Assembly (NCBI GenBank): GCA_007922195.1
Contig: ML682005.1
Coordinates: 40,974,531 to 41,038,530, forward strand
Direction: 5' to 3'
Length of the DNA: 64,000 nucleotides
From: Podocnemis expansa
Taxonomy: Eukaryota > Chordata > Testudines > Podocnemididae
In this document: in pieces, positions 1 through 12,732 of the stretch
Position numbering within the stretch: position 1 is the first letter of the stretch
Layout of the letters: each line of letters starts with the position of its first letter
Notes under the pieces: generated by a model
The model's input: only the letters and a program-made list of their open reading frames with translations
Databases searched by the model: none
Told to the model about the DNA's origin: nothing
Program-made: the position numbers and the translations under genes

Positions 1-179
1 ACTAAAACTCTAATTTATTTGTAAAGCATTTGAAAATGAAAGTCATACACAGTCTGAGTCTATTATTTCTAATAATATATCATATTTATAGTTTCTTCTT
101 TGAGTATTTCTTGCCTTTGTTTACTATTTTCTATTTGCACACTTATGTTTCCCTTGTTGTATGCAGATATGAAGCTCAA

Positions 180-1740
180 TGTCCAAGTTCAATAACCAGA
201 AGATGTCCTCTCAATCAAGACAGGCTAGTCTTTGGAAACCACCCTGAGGATATGGGTTGGCTACTCCTCTTCCTTATGAGTTATTGTTTGCAATGATGTT
301 CCATAGTCACAATGTTGGAGTGGAAACCAAGGCAAGCCAGTGCACAGTTGCAGCAACTCTGAATGAGCCAGAAAGTGGCTTGTTGAGCCTGTTCCAGGAT
401 CTGCAATCAAATGAAAAAGGAGGCAGGTGCAATGGTATCTTCAGTTTACTTACTATGTTAGACTTTCTTTCCCACTGATGCTTCCTCTCTATAAGGACAA
501 GGTTTTCAGCTGCCGGCAGTGCTGCTCATCCATGCACGGTAATAGGCCAGTAGCATTGCTCTCCATGAGTGCATGAGCTACCATAGCAAAGGTGTGTCAA
601 GAGATCATCCGTACTGTCACAGCTGGTCCACAGAAGTAAGATTCCTTCCCAGAACAGAAGCAGACCTCAGAGTTGCTTCCTATCTGATAATATGACATCG
701 GTCAGCTGGAGGTGTTTTATCTGTCACACCTTAACAGTATGACATCTATTGAAGGTCTGGAGAGCTATGTGCACTAGCACCTACAGACTGGAGATTAGTG
801 CATATTCCAGTTAGCCACTAATAATACCAAACACTTTGTTTAGTACCTGATGGACCATCTGAGTGACGGCTGCATCGCAGACCTCAGAACAGTCTTCAGC
901 TGAAACAAACATGGGAGCCAATATAGAGGTATGAACAATGTATGGAGTTTCCTGATAGTTTTCATATCAAGGAAGTACAGGCAAAGATCTTTACTGTCAG
1001 GTGTTCCAGGTGGGACTGTATGTCAGAGTAGGTTTAGTCATATTCTCAAGTATTTGACAATTGGATGAAACGGCAATAGCTGATCTTGGCAAACGTCAAA
1101 CTAGGTTGATTGGCAAGACAATTGTTTTGATGGAATGTAGTTGCCATCTTCTTGGTTTCACTGAGATTTAGTCTCCATTGTTGGAAATCAGCAGTCAGAG
1201 TATCCATGTGTTTGCTAAGTTTCCCTCCAAACCCTTGACAGTCATTTCCAGTGCCCGTAATATAGGTGACATCTGGTCATTACACTGCTGTCAATTCTGT
1301 TGCCACTTTATTTAAAAATCTATTGTAATAGCAGGAAACTATAATATTGTCTTCATAGATGTATGTCTGTATCTTATAAATACTATATTGTTACCTCAAC
1401 ATAGCTACAGAGAAGCTATATTTTCTTATAGGTCATCTATTCTTCAAAAAATTGTAAGGTTGATCACAGACCTGAGGGAAAACCATAGCTGATGCAAAAG
1501 CATGCATGGGCGTAGGTTGGGAAAAATCACCTTCTTCGCGTAAGATTTTTAACTCTAGAAACCCTCAAAGAATAAGAATGCTGAAAATCATCTTATTGTC
1601 CTGTTAATCTACTCAATAATAGATCCACTATCTGTGCGCCATTCACCACTGACCACTTTACTACTGGAAGATTAGTAGAAGTCTGAAGTTCCACCACATT
1701 GAATTCTTCACACACTTCTTAATGGCTCCCATGACTTTAG
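180..1740 (-). mobile_element. Degenerate LINE, 3' half
   Basis: Minus-strand translation around 1230-1000 reads SKHMDTLTADFQQWRLNLSE, then TKKMATTFHQNN, the post-RT block of jockey/RTE-like LINEs. Further toward 700 fragments such as SAEDC and a decayed VWYY*WLTG align with the same family's C-terminal part. Stops and frameshifts are frequent. Borders are approximate. Confidence 0.5.
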
Positions 1741-2259
1741 AATAGTTTATTATGAACTTTTCTTTAATTTGCTGCAGATTTCTGATCCTGAAGTGGATTC
1801 AGCCAATCAACTTTATCCAGGCCTTTTTTTTTTCTTTTTCTTTTTTCCCTGGGAGGAGATTTCACACTATGATTGAATTAGTGGCACAGCATCTGCACAG
1901 AGCTGTACTGGAGAACCATATTGTTGGGTTCCTCCTCCCCAGTTCAGTAGCATATAAGTCATGTTTGGAAACACACAGTCTGCTTCAAGAGCTTGGACCA
2001 CTAGTTCTCTCCTCCAATGGGAAATCCTGTCACTTGACATGGCCTAATGCTATTGGCTGCTGGTTGTGGGTGGGCACTTCAGAATCCTGCAGATGCAAAT
2101 GAGGCTTCACCCAACATTCCATGCAGATGAAGCCAGGGCTGCTGGGTGACCACGTGGTGTTATTGATGGGAGTGAGAAAATCATACCCCTCCCTCTTCAG
2201 GAGGAGTCACGTGATCATCTCAGGCTCTTCTGATAGGCACTCCTGGTGCCCAGTCAGGA

Positions 2260-3260
2260 GCAAGAGAAGAGGAGGGGCAGGTGAGAGAGGGTACCAGGTG
2301 AGAGAGGGGCACCCCTGGGGGGGGGGATCACCCCCCCAACCTCATGCACCTTTAGCACCCCAGCCTCCCCCTAGGGAGTTGATGGAGGGAGCCAATGGGA
2401 GCCTTGGACCAACTCTCTCCCTATTGGTCAGCTGCCTGGTATGCAAATGAGCCCCGACGTCACTTCCTGGGATAAAACGAGCGCCATTTTCTCTTTCTGG
2501 TTCTTCTGGGCTGGATGAGGAGGAGCCGGCGGAGGCGGAGGGGCAGGAGCGGAGCCCTGGAGGCTTGGCGCAGGGGCTGAGGCCGGGGATGCCGCTGGCG
2601 CCGCCGCCCGTCCGCGGCTGAGCGCGGGGCGCAGCGGGCGGGCGGCCCCGGGGCCGGGAGGAGGAGCCAGAGCCGGCGGCGGGGCGGGCGGCGCAGCGCG
2701 GCTGGCTTTTGTGAGGAGCGGGAGGCGGAGGCTGGAGCGCGCGGACCCACGCGCCGGGGAGGCGGCGGCGGCGGCGAGGAGCGGGCGAGCGCCCCCTACA
2801 GCCCGGCCCGGTAGGTGCAGGGAGCGCCCGCGCCCGAGCCCCGGAGAGAGAGCGAGCGAGCGCGCGGCAGCAGCAGCAGAGCGGCGCGTGCTCCGCTGGG
2901 GCGCCCCGTCCCGCCTGCGCGCTCACAGCCAGCCCGAGAGACACCCGCCCCTCCGCTTCTGGGCCGGCGGGAGGCAGCTCGGCTCTGCCTCTGCCAGCGC
3001 CTCAGCTTGCCCCGGAGCACAGAGCTGTCACTGGGGTGGGACTCGTGCGTTCAGGCGCAGCTTGCACCTGCCCCGGAGCTGGGAGCCACGGCGAGGCCAG
3101 CCATAGGCGCTTCCCGGCCGTGGCAGCTACCAGAGCCATCCGGCAGAGGCCCTGGGGCATTCCCAGCTGCCATTTTGAATGGGCGGGAAGCAGGTCGCCA
3201 TTGGCAGCTGCGGAGGTCACATGATTTTCTGAGCATGCGCAGGGGGGCAGCAGGGGAAGG
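2260..3260 (+). promoter_or_regulatory. ADNP2: CpG-island promoter of ADNP2
   Basis: A roughly 1-kb stretch, densest at 2520-3110, is very rich in G+C and CpG in an otherwise AT-rich window. Readable candidate sites upstream of exon 1 are two E-boxes (ACCACGTGGT at 2149-2158, GTCACGTGAT at 2206-2215), CCAAT at 2392-2396, a reverse CCAAT at 2423-2427, an octamer ATGCAAAT at 2441-2448, a CRE-like CGACGTCAC at 2455-2463 running into an ETS-like CACTTCCTGG, and GATAAAA at 2471-2477. The cluster at 2392-2480 looks like a core promoter. Long open frames on both strands here are composition artefacts. Factor binding is inferred from motifs only. Confidence 0.8.
2481..2810 (+). other. ADNP2: Probable non-coding exon 1 of ADNP2
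   Basis: A good splice donor, CCCGGCCCG followed by GTAGGTG, begins at 2811 inside the CpG island. No start codon here can be joined in frame to the recognisable protein, which starts in the next exon. The left border is set only by the promoter-like motifs ending near 2480 and is approximate. Other GT sites further into the island could be used instead. Confidence 0.5.
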
Positions 3261-3519
3261 GGCCCCTGAGGTAAACAGCCAAGGTAGGGGAAAGGTCAGC
3301 ACTCAGCAGGTCACAAGGCTGAGGTGAAGTAGGTTAGTGAGCGGACAGGTACGCCTTGGAGGAGGTTAGGCGTGTTGGTACCTCACGTGTGTACTGAAGT
3401 TGGAGGCGCGCGGGGCTTCCTCGGTGTCCCGAGTGGGGTGAGAGTCACAGAGAAGGCGGTGTCGTTTTCTGGCTTCTCTCCAGCCTTTCTCTCCCTTCCT
3501 GTTGTAGGGCAGTATACAG

Positions 3520-3711
3520 CGGTGCTTCCCAAACCAGTGTGCCCTCAGGTCTGAACAGGTGTGCCACAAAATTTTTTGAAAAACTACTCCATGAGCGCTG
3601 GATTGGCTCATGAATATTCAGGAGTTCATTTGGAAACTCTATGGTGGTGTGCCTCAAATTAATCAACGGTAGCAAGGTGTGCCATGGCAGAGAAAATGTT
3701 GGGAACCACTG
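3520..3711. mobile_element. hAT-type MITE
   Basis: The ends are inverted (CGGTGCTTCCCAAAC on the left, GTTGGGAACCACTG on the right) and the element is flanked by GTATACAG (3512-3519) and GTGTACAG (3712-3719), a 7/8 match as expected for a hAT target-site duplication. It is non-coding, 192 bp. The same termini bound the larger element at 62738-63428. Confidence 0.75.
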
Positions 3712-3949
3712 GTGTACAGAAAAACATATGGGTCATACAACTATCATACAGGCTACACTGGGCCTTTAAACACCTTGGGCATGCAGTACTCAGAAACCTT
3801 CCAGTGCTGGGGGCAGAGTTCAGCGTCAGTGCAGAAACTCACAGTAGTTAAAACCCTTGATGATGATCCAGAGAAGGAAGAGCAATTAAAAAATTGAGTT
3901 AGTTGGCTGCCTCATTTAGATTGTGCTGCCTTGTGTGAAGTCTCCGTAA

Positions 3950-4134
3950 CAGGGGTCTCAAACTCAGATCACCATGAGGGCTGCGTGAAGACTAGTACGT
4001 TAGCCTGAAGGCCACACCCCTGAAACTTTCATACAACAGCATTGCAAATATGGTAACAATAGCGTCATTGCGGGCCACAGGAAATAGCTTTAGGGTTCGT
4101 ATGCAACCCATGGGCCGCATGTTTGAAATGTCTC
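3950..4134. mobile_element. hAT-type MITE, CAGGGGTCTCAAAC termini
   Basis: It begins CAGGGGTCTCAAAC; the right end is a decayed inverted copy. Flanks CTCCGTAA (3942-3949) and CTCCATAA (4135-4142) match at 7 of 8 positions. A better preserved relative is at 54951-55151. It contains no gene. Confidence 0.6.
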
Positions 4135-4570
4135 CTCCATAATGACTGTGAAGTCCACTGGCCATCAGACTTCAGGTAGTGCAAATGGGAAGGATGTCAT
4201 CCTCATTCCAAAACCAAATCTTCTCTTACGCCAGACTAATGAGGGAGTCTAGGCCGTCCAGCTCCACTTCTGTTCATGACAGCTATGGGATAGTGGAAGG
4301 GAGTAAGCAAAGTCCTTTTGTAAGTGAGGAGGTTTCAGGTAGCTTATAATGATGTAGTCTTGTCATGCAAAAGTTAGTAGTAGCCAATGTGTAAATGAAT
4401 CTGGGTTTTAGGGTTTGGCTACATGGGAAATTGGTAGGTATAGTAAAATAATTTATCTTTAGGGCATCTCTGCAAACTAAAATTGATTAGCATTATTATA
4501 GCGTAATAACTATATCCCACTAAAGATATTCCAGAATAACACTCCCATATGGACACATTATTTTGGAATA

Positions 4571-4938
4571 CAGCTAGTCCTCACTTAGTGACCTACTCGT
4601 TTAGTGACCCCTCAGAGTTATGACCAGCTCTCTGATGAGTTGGTATTATGGCGATGTACGAGAACTCGCATCAACTCTCTCAGATTACCTATATTTACAG
4701 TACACTATGCAAACTAAGTTCAGTACATTAGAGCTTAAAACATTTAAAATATATATTAAAAATGTTATAAATGATGCAAAGGTGACATTAAAACTATCTA
4801 CAGATGGTTGAAAAACCCACTACCAGTAAAGTACATTATGCCTGAAATACCGGTAAGGGCTGCTCCTCGTTTAGTGACCAATTCGTTTATCAACCGGGTT
4901 TCAGGAACGGAACCCAGTCACTAAGTGAGGACTACCTG
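4571..4938. mobile_element. Tc1/mariner (Tigger-like) MITE
   Basis: The terminal inverted repeats CAGCTAGTCCTCACTTAGTG and CACTAAGTGAGGACTACCTG are almost perfect complements and are flanked by TA on both sides (4569-4570 and 4939-4940), the signature of Tc1/mariner insertion. The 63-residue frame inside is not transposase-like. Internal TTTAGTGACC motifs repeat near both ends. Confidence 0.8.
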
Positions 4939-5889
4939 TACAAGTGATTTTGTGCGTGAGTGTGGGTCTGAGGAATGGAGTGACCATATGGCAAACTATT
5001 CTGGAATAGCTTTAATGGAATAGTTGTTCCGGTATGGCAGTGTGGGTTAATTTCCCTATGTAGAGAAGCCTAAACATTTGTTTTTGAAACAATCTCCTCC
5101 CCTTCTCTTATCTGGATTGCGTTTTGAGCTGGGGAGAGACTTCCGTGTTTAGAACATGGCAGGAAACCAAAGTTAGTATAATGAAACTTGTTCTCTTCAG
5201 TTTATCATACCAAGCATAGCCCTCAGAGAGCATGCACTGCTTTAGAATAACAAACTGTAATCTTAACTTTACCAGTTCTGCAGAAAAAAATTATTTGATT
5301 TCCTCTCCATGCTTCAGAACAAAGGAAACAATTTCCAGTGAATCAGTTGCTTAGACTGAGGTGCATACCAATAAAACTTTCATAAGTTTCTGCTTGAGAC
5401 TATGATAAAAACTAGATTATGATTAATTTCCAATAAAAAAGCAAGTGTTAGTTTGGAAATTATTTGGTGTTTTCTTAGCAAAGGATAACTGTTTTGTTCA
5501 CTTGAGTGGTATGTATGTAAAATTACCAGTTAGCTTAGTTTCGTTCCTTTTAATATTTTTATTACCTAACTACCAAATGAATGCTTAATTATTTTTCTCC
5601 AGCTGAAGTACATGTAGCAGAATAAAACTGAACCTTAAATGTGAACTGAATCTTGTGTAGTTTGTAAATTTCTAATACAGTGAAAATATATAAAATCAAC
5701 TGAGAATTACAAGTCAACTTGCATTCTAAAGCAATATATTGGAAAAATCGCTTTCCTTTTATTTACCCATCAGAACCAAAATGTAAAGGTCTGCATTTTT
5801 CTTGTGATAGTTGAGTGCTTTGGTATTGTGATATCAACAGCTGCAAGATAAATGCAAAACATTCATTTGAGGGGCTCACGTGTAAAGAA

Positions 5890-6227
5890 CAGGGCTGGCT
5901 CGACTGATAAGCAAATGAGGCCCTGACTCAGGGTGTCATTTACTTAGGGGCAGGGCAGGCCAGCCCAAAAGCTGGACCTCCTTGCTCCCGCCCCTCACCA
6001 AACCAGTCAATCTCTCCTGGGGGCAGGGTGGACCGGCCCATGAGGTGGGCTCTGCTCTCTCACCCTGCCTGTGAGCTGGCCCGCTCTGCCCCTGGGTTGG
6101 CTGTTCCCACCCTGGGGGCAGGGTGAGTGTTCTGCAGCGGAGGCCGGGTTTGGCTTCTCTCCACGCCATGGGGGGGCACAAAATCAAAAGGTGACTTGGG
6201 GCGCCAAAGCTGCTTGAGCTGGCCCTG
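5890..6227. mobile_element. hAT-type MITE, GC-rich interior
   Basis: The element runs from CAGGGCTGGCTC to GAGCTGGCCCTG and is flanked by GTAAAGAA (5882-5889) and GTAGAGAA (6228-6235), a 7/8 target-site duplication. The interior (5945-6180) is markedly GC-rich relative to the surrounding intron and carries a spurious 83-residue open frame on the minus strand. Confidence 0.75.
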
Positions 6228-7529
6228 GTAGAGAAGTCCTTGTTTTATTTTTCTATTTTTTTCTATTTTGCTTTAGAATTCAAGTGTGTATTAAACTCTG
6301 CAGTGTTGTCATATATTCCTTTATGATCTGTAAAGAATGAAGACCCCCCCCCCCCAAGTTTTTCCCCAAAAGTCTGGTAGTTTTATAGGAAATTCAGTTA
6401 AGAAACGTGATTTAGCAAACTTCAGTTATTGAATTATCTATATTTAGACCAAAAAAGCAAAGGGGGTGGGGTTATATAGAACAGCTTCTTCTTTTTTCTC
6501 TCCCCGCCCCCCCAATTGTCAACTGTACAACTGGTGTGCTGTATGTTATGAGAGTTTGTATATTAGTCTGTGTAAAGTAGAAAGGAGCTTGCTGCATGTG
6601 TATCTCCCAACAGCTCATGACCACTTTAAAGGTGAACTGCAAAAAAAAACTTTTTTTTTTGGATACAGGTGTGCTTCTGCCCTTCTTTTGTCACTATTTT
6701 TCTCCTCTTCTGTTTTATCTTTAAAAATAAGAGAAACATCACCTGTTTTTTCCTAATTTTGTTGGAGGATTTGTAGCGAGTCTGAAGATGAGTATGATTA
6801 ACTTACATATTAATTGAAGATTTGAGGTGTTGAATTGTCAGCAAAGATTTTCTTTTCCAGTATGTTAGTCATCAAAATTTTAAGTGGGTGGGGAATCTTT
6901 AAATAAAAAAAAAATGTCCCTATCTTTTTCACTGTGTGGCTAAAAGCTCCGCCTCAGTTACTCAGCTTTCACTCTTAGCTCTGTATACCTTTTCGGCTAA
7001 TTAGAACCTGAATTTCTAATTTATCAGAAAGGTGGGGAAAATTTTATAGATCTTTCATCCGTTCTCTGTACATCAAATAAAAAGGGCAAAAGTGCAATTT
7101 GTCTTTCATTATCAGGTCACTGTTCTCCTTTAAGGGATGAAATCATTAATTTTTAGCTCTCTTTTTATGCACAGTAATGGGTTTTCAGGGACACTAATTT
7201 TGGCTAATGAAGTGTTTCTCTGATTCATAATACAGTATTTGAACTATGTTGTTTGGACCAGTGTTTCAGTAGTAAACATTATATTGGTATGAAAGGGTCT
7301 GCAGTCTTGGTGGGGTCTTCACTTGGTTGAAAAGCAGATCGTGTTTGCATGATTTAATGTGGAGAATATTACAGTCCCTAGCAATATACTGTCAAACGAG
7401 TGGAGAGGCTATCCAGTCTTGTACCGAAGTCCAGTATAGTACTATATGGAAGTTTTATTTACTCAAACAATCTTGAAAGAAAGTTAATGGACAAAATACC
7501 ACAAAGGGCTCCAGGTGAACAATCTATGG

Positions 7530-7830
7530 CAGTGATTTTCAAACCAGGGTTCAGGACCCTTTACTGGATTGCAGACCCTCATTTCCATCCTTGGAAGCTT
7601 TTTAAGACCTGGTTGGACAAAGCCCTGGCTGGGATAACTTAGTGGGAGTGGTCCTCCTTTTAGCAGGGGGTTGGACTAGATGACCTCATGAGGTCCTTTC
7701 GAGGGCTAATGGCCTATCATCCTGGGTACTGGGTGTGGTGCCCCCTGCTGCTGAAAGATGTAATTGTTGGGTCATGGGCATAAATTAATTTTTTCAACTG
7801 GGTCCTGAGGAAGAAGGTTGAAAACCACTG
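7530..7830. mobile_element. hAT-type MITE with nested CR1 3' fragment
   Basis: Inverted ends CAGTGATTTTCAAAC and GTTGAAAACCACTG bound a 301-bp unit. Between about 7592 and 7727 the sequence changes to a CR1 LINE 3'-end type stretch (for example GGTTGGACTAGATGACCTCA at 7669-7688), which looks like a secondary insertion. The flanking 8-mers match only weakly. Relatives of the outer element are at 22190-22346, 34265-34447 and 37023-37190. Confidence 0.6.
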
Positions 7831-10681
7831 TTTTAGGGATGATTCATCTTTGTGGACTGCAGGAGCAACCATAAGGATAGCAAGTAATCTCATTACTGAT
7901 TTGTTTGGGTTTTGCACTTAATAATGGAATGCTTTTGGAAAGTTATGTGGACTATTAATTTTTGGGAGCTGGTTACATCCAAAAGTAACAAAAATAAACT
8001 TTGTGTGGTAATAGTGTTTGTCACTCTGCTCCCAAATATCCACTAGCCAAGGTGGTAAGAGAATCTATCATTTTAATACTCTGTTTTACTGAATTTGCTT
8101 TGGTTTGTAAGGAATGAGTGGTATCTAGCAAAAAACACACTAATTCAAGATGCAACAAACCAAAAGTAAACATTGAAGTTGAAAAACCAGAACTACTAAT
8201 GACATGGAAACCAAAATGGATGGATAATACACTGTTTTAGCTGTGAATACCAAATACTGTGAAATGAGAAAATGAAATTGAGGACTTGGAAAAACAGTCT
8301 TAGAAAGCTGGAATTCCTGACTTGTGGCAGAAGAAAACATGTTTGTTGTTTTAATGGATTATCTAAGTGTGGTAGAGTGATAATTTGAAATGTTGCTTCC
8401 AAGTATTGTATTAAGATCAGCTGGGTACTATCGTGTTTAGTACTTGTGGAACATATGTCACTTGGATTGAAGAGCTACAGTACACCCTGAAAACTGAAAT
8501 ATATAAAGCCAGATGTATTCAAGAATCTTGTTTTATCTGGATTAATAATCCTGGCTTTTGGTTTTAGAAGGCATTTGATATGTAAAAATAGAACCAGGAG
8601 TTAAGGACATGAGTTACTAGTGCTGTTTTAGCAAACTAAGGGTTCTAAGTAGATGACTTGCTTCTAAAGGAAAGTCTCTCCATCTTATTGATACCTTGAT
8701 GCTTCTAAATGAGAAGAAAGATCATCCCCATGATGGAAGAAATATTGCCAGTGGACTAAGATATCTGGAACTCGGATCTTCATGTGGCTGAACTGAGCAT
8801 AGTGACATCGTATCAACTGTCTTGTATGCTAGACCATGAGGACTATTGCATATAACCTGATACAGTAGCAGCACTGGTTAAAAAAAAGTGTCCAGATTTC
8901 TAATTTTCTTTCGTTTGGAGTAAGGACAGAATGCCTTCCAGAGTTTTTGTTTTAAAATAAAGACAGGGAGACTAGCATCTGTCCAATAGGGCTCCCTTTC
9001 CTTGGGGTACAAGGAGAGGAGAATTGCAGGTAGGTTTGTGTGCATAAGTTAAGGAGCTCGTTTTGAAGGAATGAAATGTTTAAAAAAAAAAAAAGTGTTT
9101 CTTCTGGACGGGGTTGTAAATGGGGTTTGTGGTTGTTTATGGTTTTTGTGAGAGAGTTCTACAATCTGAGGGTCAGCTCTAAAGAGAAATCCTATTTTCT
9201 CCAGTCTGCAGATGCAAGTTTTACTCTGGCACAGGACAGTTCTTTCTCATTGATGAGAAATGGAGATGTTGATGGCACTAGAGGTCCTGAAAGTTGAAGT
9301 AGGGCTGGCTGGCTGGGGGGAGGGGGGGTTGTGATCTGCTCCCAGACAGCTTAAATTTTGAATATAAATATCCCTGGATCCTCACAGAACAGGGTTTTGT
9401 AAGAACAGAGAACCGGTGGCATACTTGCAAGACCGTGTTGCGGGATACGCATGCTGTTGTATTCCTTACCAGTTTCAGTTTCACAGGGCTGGTGTTTTAA
9501 GCCCAAATGAATTGCACTGTAGTAATCCAAACAGGAGTTGATGAATGTGCGTATTATCAAAGATGAGATGTGGTCTTCTGGCCAGCTGGAGATGGTGGGA
9601 AGTGTTTCTCCCAGGCACTGCTATTAGAAGAGGTCAGTGTTAATGGGAAGCACATAACACCCAAGTGTGTACTTGTCATGATGATCAGTGGGCCTGTATC
9701 CTCAAACAAGCGCTTGCATGTTAGTGATGTTCTCTTAGAAGCAACTCCCTCTGCTCACTGCAGAATTTCTGTCTTGCTGGGATTTAATGTTGGTCACTTT
9801 TTCTTCATCCATAGGCTTACCTTTGCCAAGGCTGGGTAACTGGATGGTTGTGAGATGTAGTCATCCCAAAAATCTAACTAGTGTTAGAAATCCACACAGA
9901 TTTTGCTGAGCAGCAGATCTGAAAGTACATCTAATTAGAAGCCATACCAATATTTACAAAGATTTTTTAAAATTCACCTTACATTTGTGGCTTCAGCTGT
10001 TGACAATCATGGTTTTGAAGTGGCGGAGTTTTGCAGACTTGAGGACAGAATCAGACTTGTATTACAATCCCTGCAATGTCTGGTCCAATGGCTCTTAAGC
10101 TATGTGGTTGGTAGTAGCAGTTGCAGGAAATCCTGATTTCATTAATGACTGTACTTAAAATATATTCAAGCATATACATCACAAAAAGTATCCCTTATGG
10201 TTCTCCCCCCCTCCAAGAAAAAAAAGGATGCAGTTTCCTTGGAGGTAGAAGTACCATCATAACATTTTCACTTGCATTTTCTGTCTCCAGTAGGTGAAGT
10301 GGTGATTCTTTTCTAACCAAAAGTTAGCACAAATCAAGTAGTCAGGACCCATTGGTGAAGTACACAGTATAGTGTATTTACCAAACAGGACTGAAGAATA
10401 GAATTTGGCTGCTGTTCAGACAGGATAAGAGGAATTTGAATTCATTTTAAATTTTGGGTTGACATAAGAACATGCATGTTTGTTTTAGAGTAGAGAAGTG
10501 ATCTCATAAGATCATATACTAACGGAGAATGGTTCCTTGCTCAAGATTTTTTGCTTTTCATGTTGGAAAGTACATTTTTGAGAGAATCATTCTCATGACT
10601 TAAATTATTGCTGTAATTCTTCAAAGCCTAAGTGTGCATGTACAAATGTTCCATCACATTATTTTTGTCTTTCTCTTTCAG

Positions 10682-10801
10682 GAAAAGTGCAAAATGTTTC
10701 AAATTCCTGTTCAAAATCTTGATAATATCAGGAAGGCTCGAAAAAAGGTGAAGGGCATTCTTGTGGATATTGGGCTTGACAGCTGCAGGGAATTATTGCA
10801 G
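10682..10801 (+). CDS. ADNP2: ADNP2 exon 2, first coding exon
   Basis: The acceptor TTTCTCTTTCAG ends at 10681, and the ATG is at 10694-10696 after a 12-nt 5'UTR stretch. The 36 encoded residues start [20 protein letters not shown] and end with RELLQ, followed by donor GTAAAG at 10802. This N-terminus is the conserved ADNP/ADNP2 start, and the N-terminal sequence is diagnostic for ADNP2 rather than ADNP. The start was chosen because it is the first ATG of the exon and matches the family start. The exon's coding part is 108 nt (phase 0). Confidence 0.93.
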
Positions 10802-12381
10802 GTAAAGAATTGAAGTAATGTAACACAAACTGCTGAAACTTGAATTTTAAATTTTTTGAAGTCTTTCACCATTTAGTATGTGTGTGTGTATATATATGTA
10901 TACACACACGCTTAATCTGTATTAGAAATTTATGATGGGGTTGGGTCAGGAAAGAACTGCATCCTTACTTTGTTGCCAGACTCAGAGAATCCATGTATTA
11001 TAGGCCTGGAATTGGGAATTTCCTGCAATGTAAGTTACTTGAACCATTTCAGTTCTTAGAAAGGCATGAAATGGAGGGTGCTGCATACTCTATATTGTTA
11101 GTATTGCATCAGAGGAAAGCACTGTTGGTTAAGGAAATGTTGCTTGTCTACTACACGAGTGCTTTCCTGTATAGGATTCTTTTTTGGGGGGGGGTGGGAG
11201 GGAATAAATAAAAAAAATAAAAACCCAAACAAGCCACAAACCACAAACACTTGAGGACTTGAGCAAACGGAAAGGGACTAACTGCTCTGTCTTGGCATAT
11301 CAGGAAGAAATCTCTAAAGGATGTACAAACTATCAACATTTATAAGCCCAGCTAAGACACTCAGTAATCTGTTGTAGATTTTTAGGAACTTGACTCAAGA
11401 TAGCTTTAGAAGAAGAAACCTGGTGGTTGATGTTATGTGCATTCAGTGTCATATCTCACCAAATTCAAGTAATACATCAAGTGCATTGAGGCTATGAAGA
11501 CAAATGTGGCGTCATTTTGTTAGCAAAAACTCGTTTTCTGGAGAAGACACTAGCATGCAACAAGCAAAGAGAATCTGCATCCACAGACTGGAAAACAATG
11601 TAAAAAAGCTACAGATGCAACCACTTTTCAAGAACTAAAACTTCTAAATGGTAGTTTGACTTGACCATTTGTTAAAGCTGAGCTCTTTCATTGCCTGTTC
11701 AGTATATTTAGGACTTTACTTCTGCCACCACTCAAGGACTTGTATTACATCTGGAGTTGTGACATACTAATAGGAGGAAGAGGATTAAATTATCATTTTG
11801 TGGGGAATCTTGCTGTTTTTATAGTGACTACTATTTGAAATCATGTGCAAGTTTTAAATGACCAAAGAAATGTGCTTTGGATCACTGTTCCTCACTAATC
11901 CTGGAACAATGTTCACACTTGGTATTCTAGTTGAATCTTGTCTGAGGGACTTTAACATTTGAACAAACATGACAAATGAACACGTATGTATTTGCCCAGT
12001 ACTTTGCATATTCCCTCTATTCTTATTGAAAATACTATATTTTCCATTAGAGCTTTCCTCACTGAATTCTTACACCTTGAGCTTTTGAAGTCCAGATATT
12101 GGCATGATATCAAAATCTTACTATGGAAATGATTGAAGTATTGTAAAAATCAACTTCTGATTGCACTGTAGTTAAATTGAGAGCGGATTGATGACTAAGC
12201 GCCTTTTTAAAGCATAGATAGGTTTTTGACAAATATAATTAATCATGAGGGAAGATGTGGTGAGTGTGGGTAGCAAAAGGGAACAGTATATTAAAGTATC
12301 AGATATACTGTTTTTCTGGAATAAAAGCCCCTTGCTTGTCAAGTTCAGTTAATGATGTTTAGCTTTTTAGATAAGCTACAG

Positions 12382-12732
12382 CAGGCCTCGAAAAATGCAC
12401 AGCACACCTAGACAGTAGCCCCCAAACTGGGGCACCTGTGTGTATGGCATGTTAGGGGGGTCCTGTTGCCAAAATACTGCCACTTTTGCAATGGCCCTGG
12501 GTGAAGAGGTCCCCAGGTGCTGAAAAACCACTTCTGCTGTGGACAATTGCAGCAGGGCACAGAAACCCAACCACTGTGGACACTTGTGGCAGTGGTTCAG
12601 TGACCCCCCCCACCCCTTTTTTTGGTCTTTCATGGGGCATTCTGTCCCCTGGAATATTGCAGCACAGCTAGGTTCCACGATATAATTCCCAAGCGCCATG
12701 CCAACCTGGCGCCTGGGTTTTGTCAAGCCCTG
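12382..12732. mobile_element. hAT-type MITE with perfect 8-bp TSD
   Basis: The ends CAGGCCTCGAAAAA and TTTTGTCAAGCCCTG are inverted with a few substitutions, and AGCTACAG is present on both sides (12374-12381, 12733-12740), a perfect duplication. The interior is moderately GC-rich and non-coding; the 116-residue minus-strand frame across it is not conserved-looking. Confidence 0.85.

Larger units (their letters stand above)
2811..10681 (+). other. ADNP2: ADNP2 intron 1
   Basis: About 7.9 kb between the donor at 2811 and the acceptor TTTCTCTTTCAG ending at 10681. It holds short DNA transposons at 3520-3711, 3950-4134, 4571-4938, 5890-6227 and 7530-7830, a C/A tract near 6344-6355 and AT-rich unique-looking sequence. 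I see no coding exon in 4939-5889, 6228-7529 or 7831-10681; the open frames there are short and resemble no protein I know. Confidence 0.7.

Noticed and set aside
2342..2944. 200-residue minus-strand open frame, and several others at 2342-3327
   Set aside because: They lie in the CpG island, are Arg/Pro/Ala/Gly-rich in every frame, and match no family; composition explains them.
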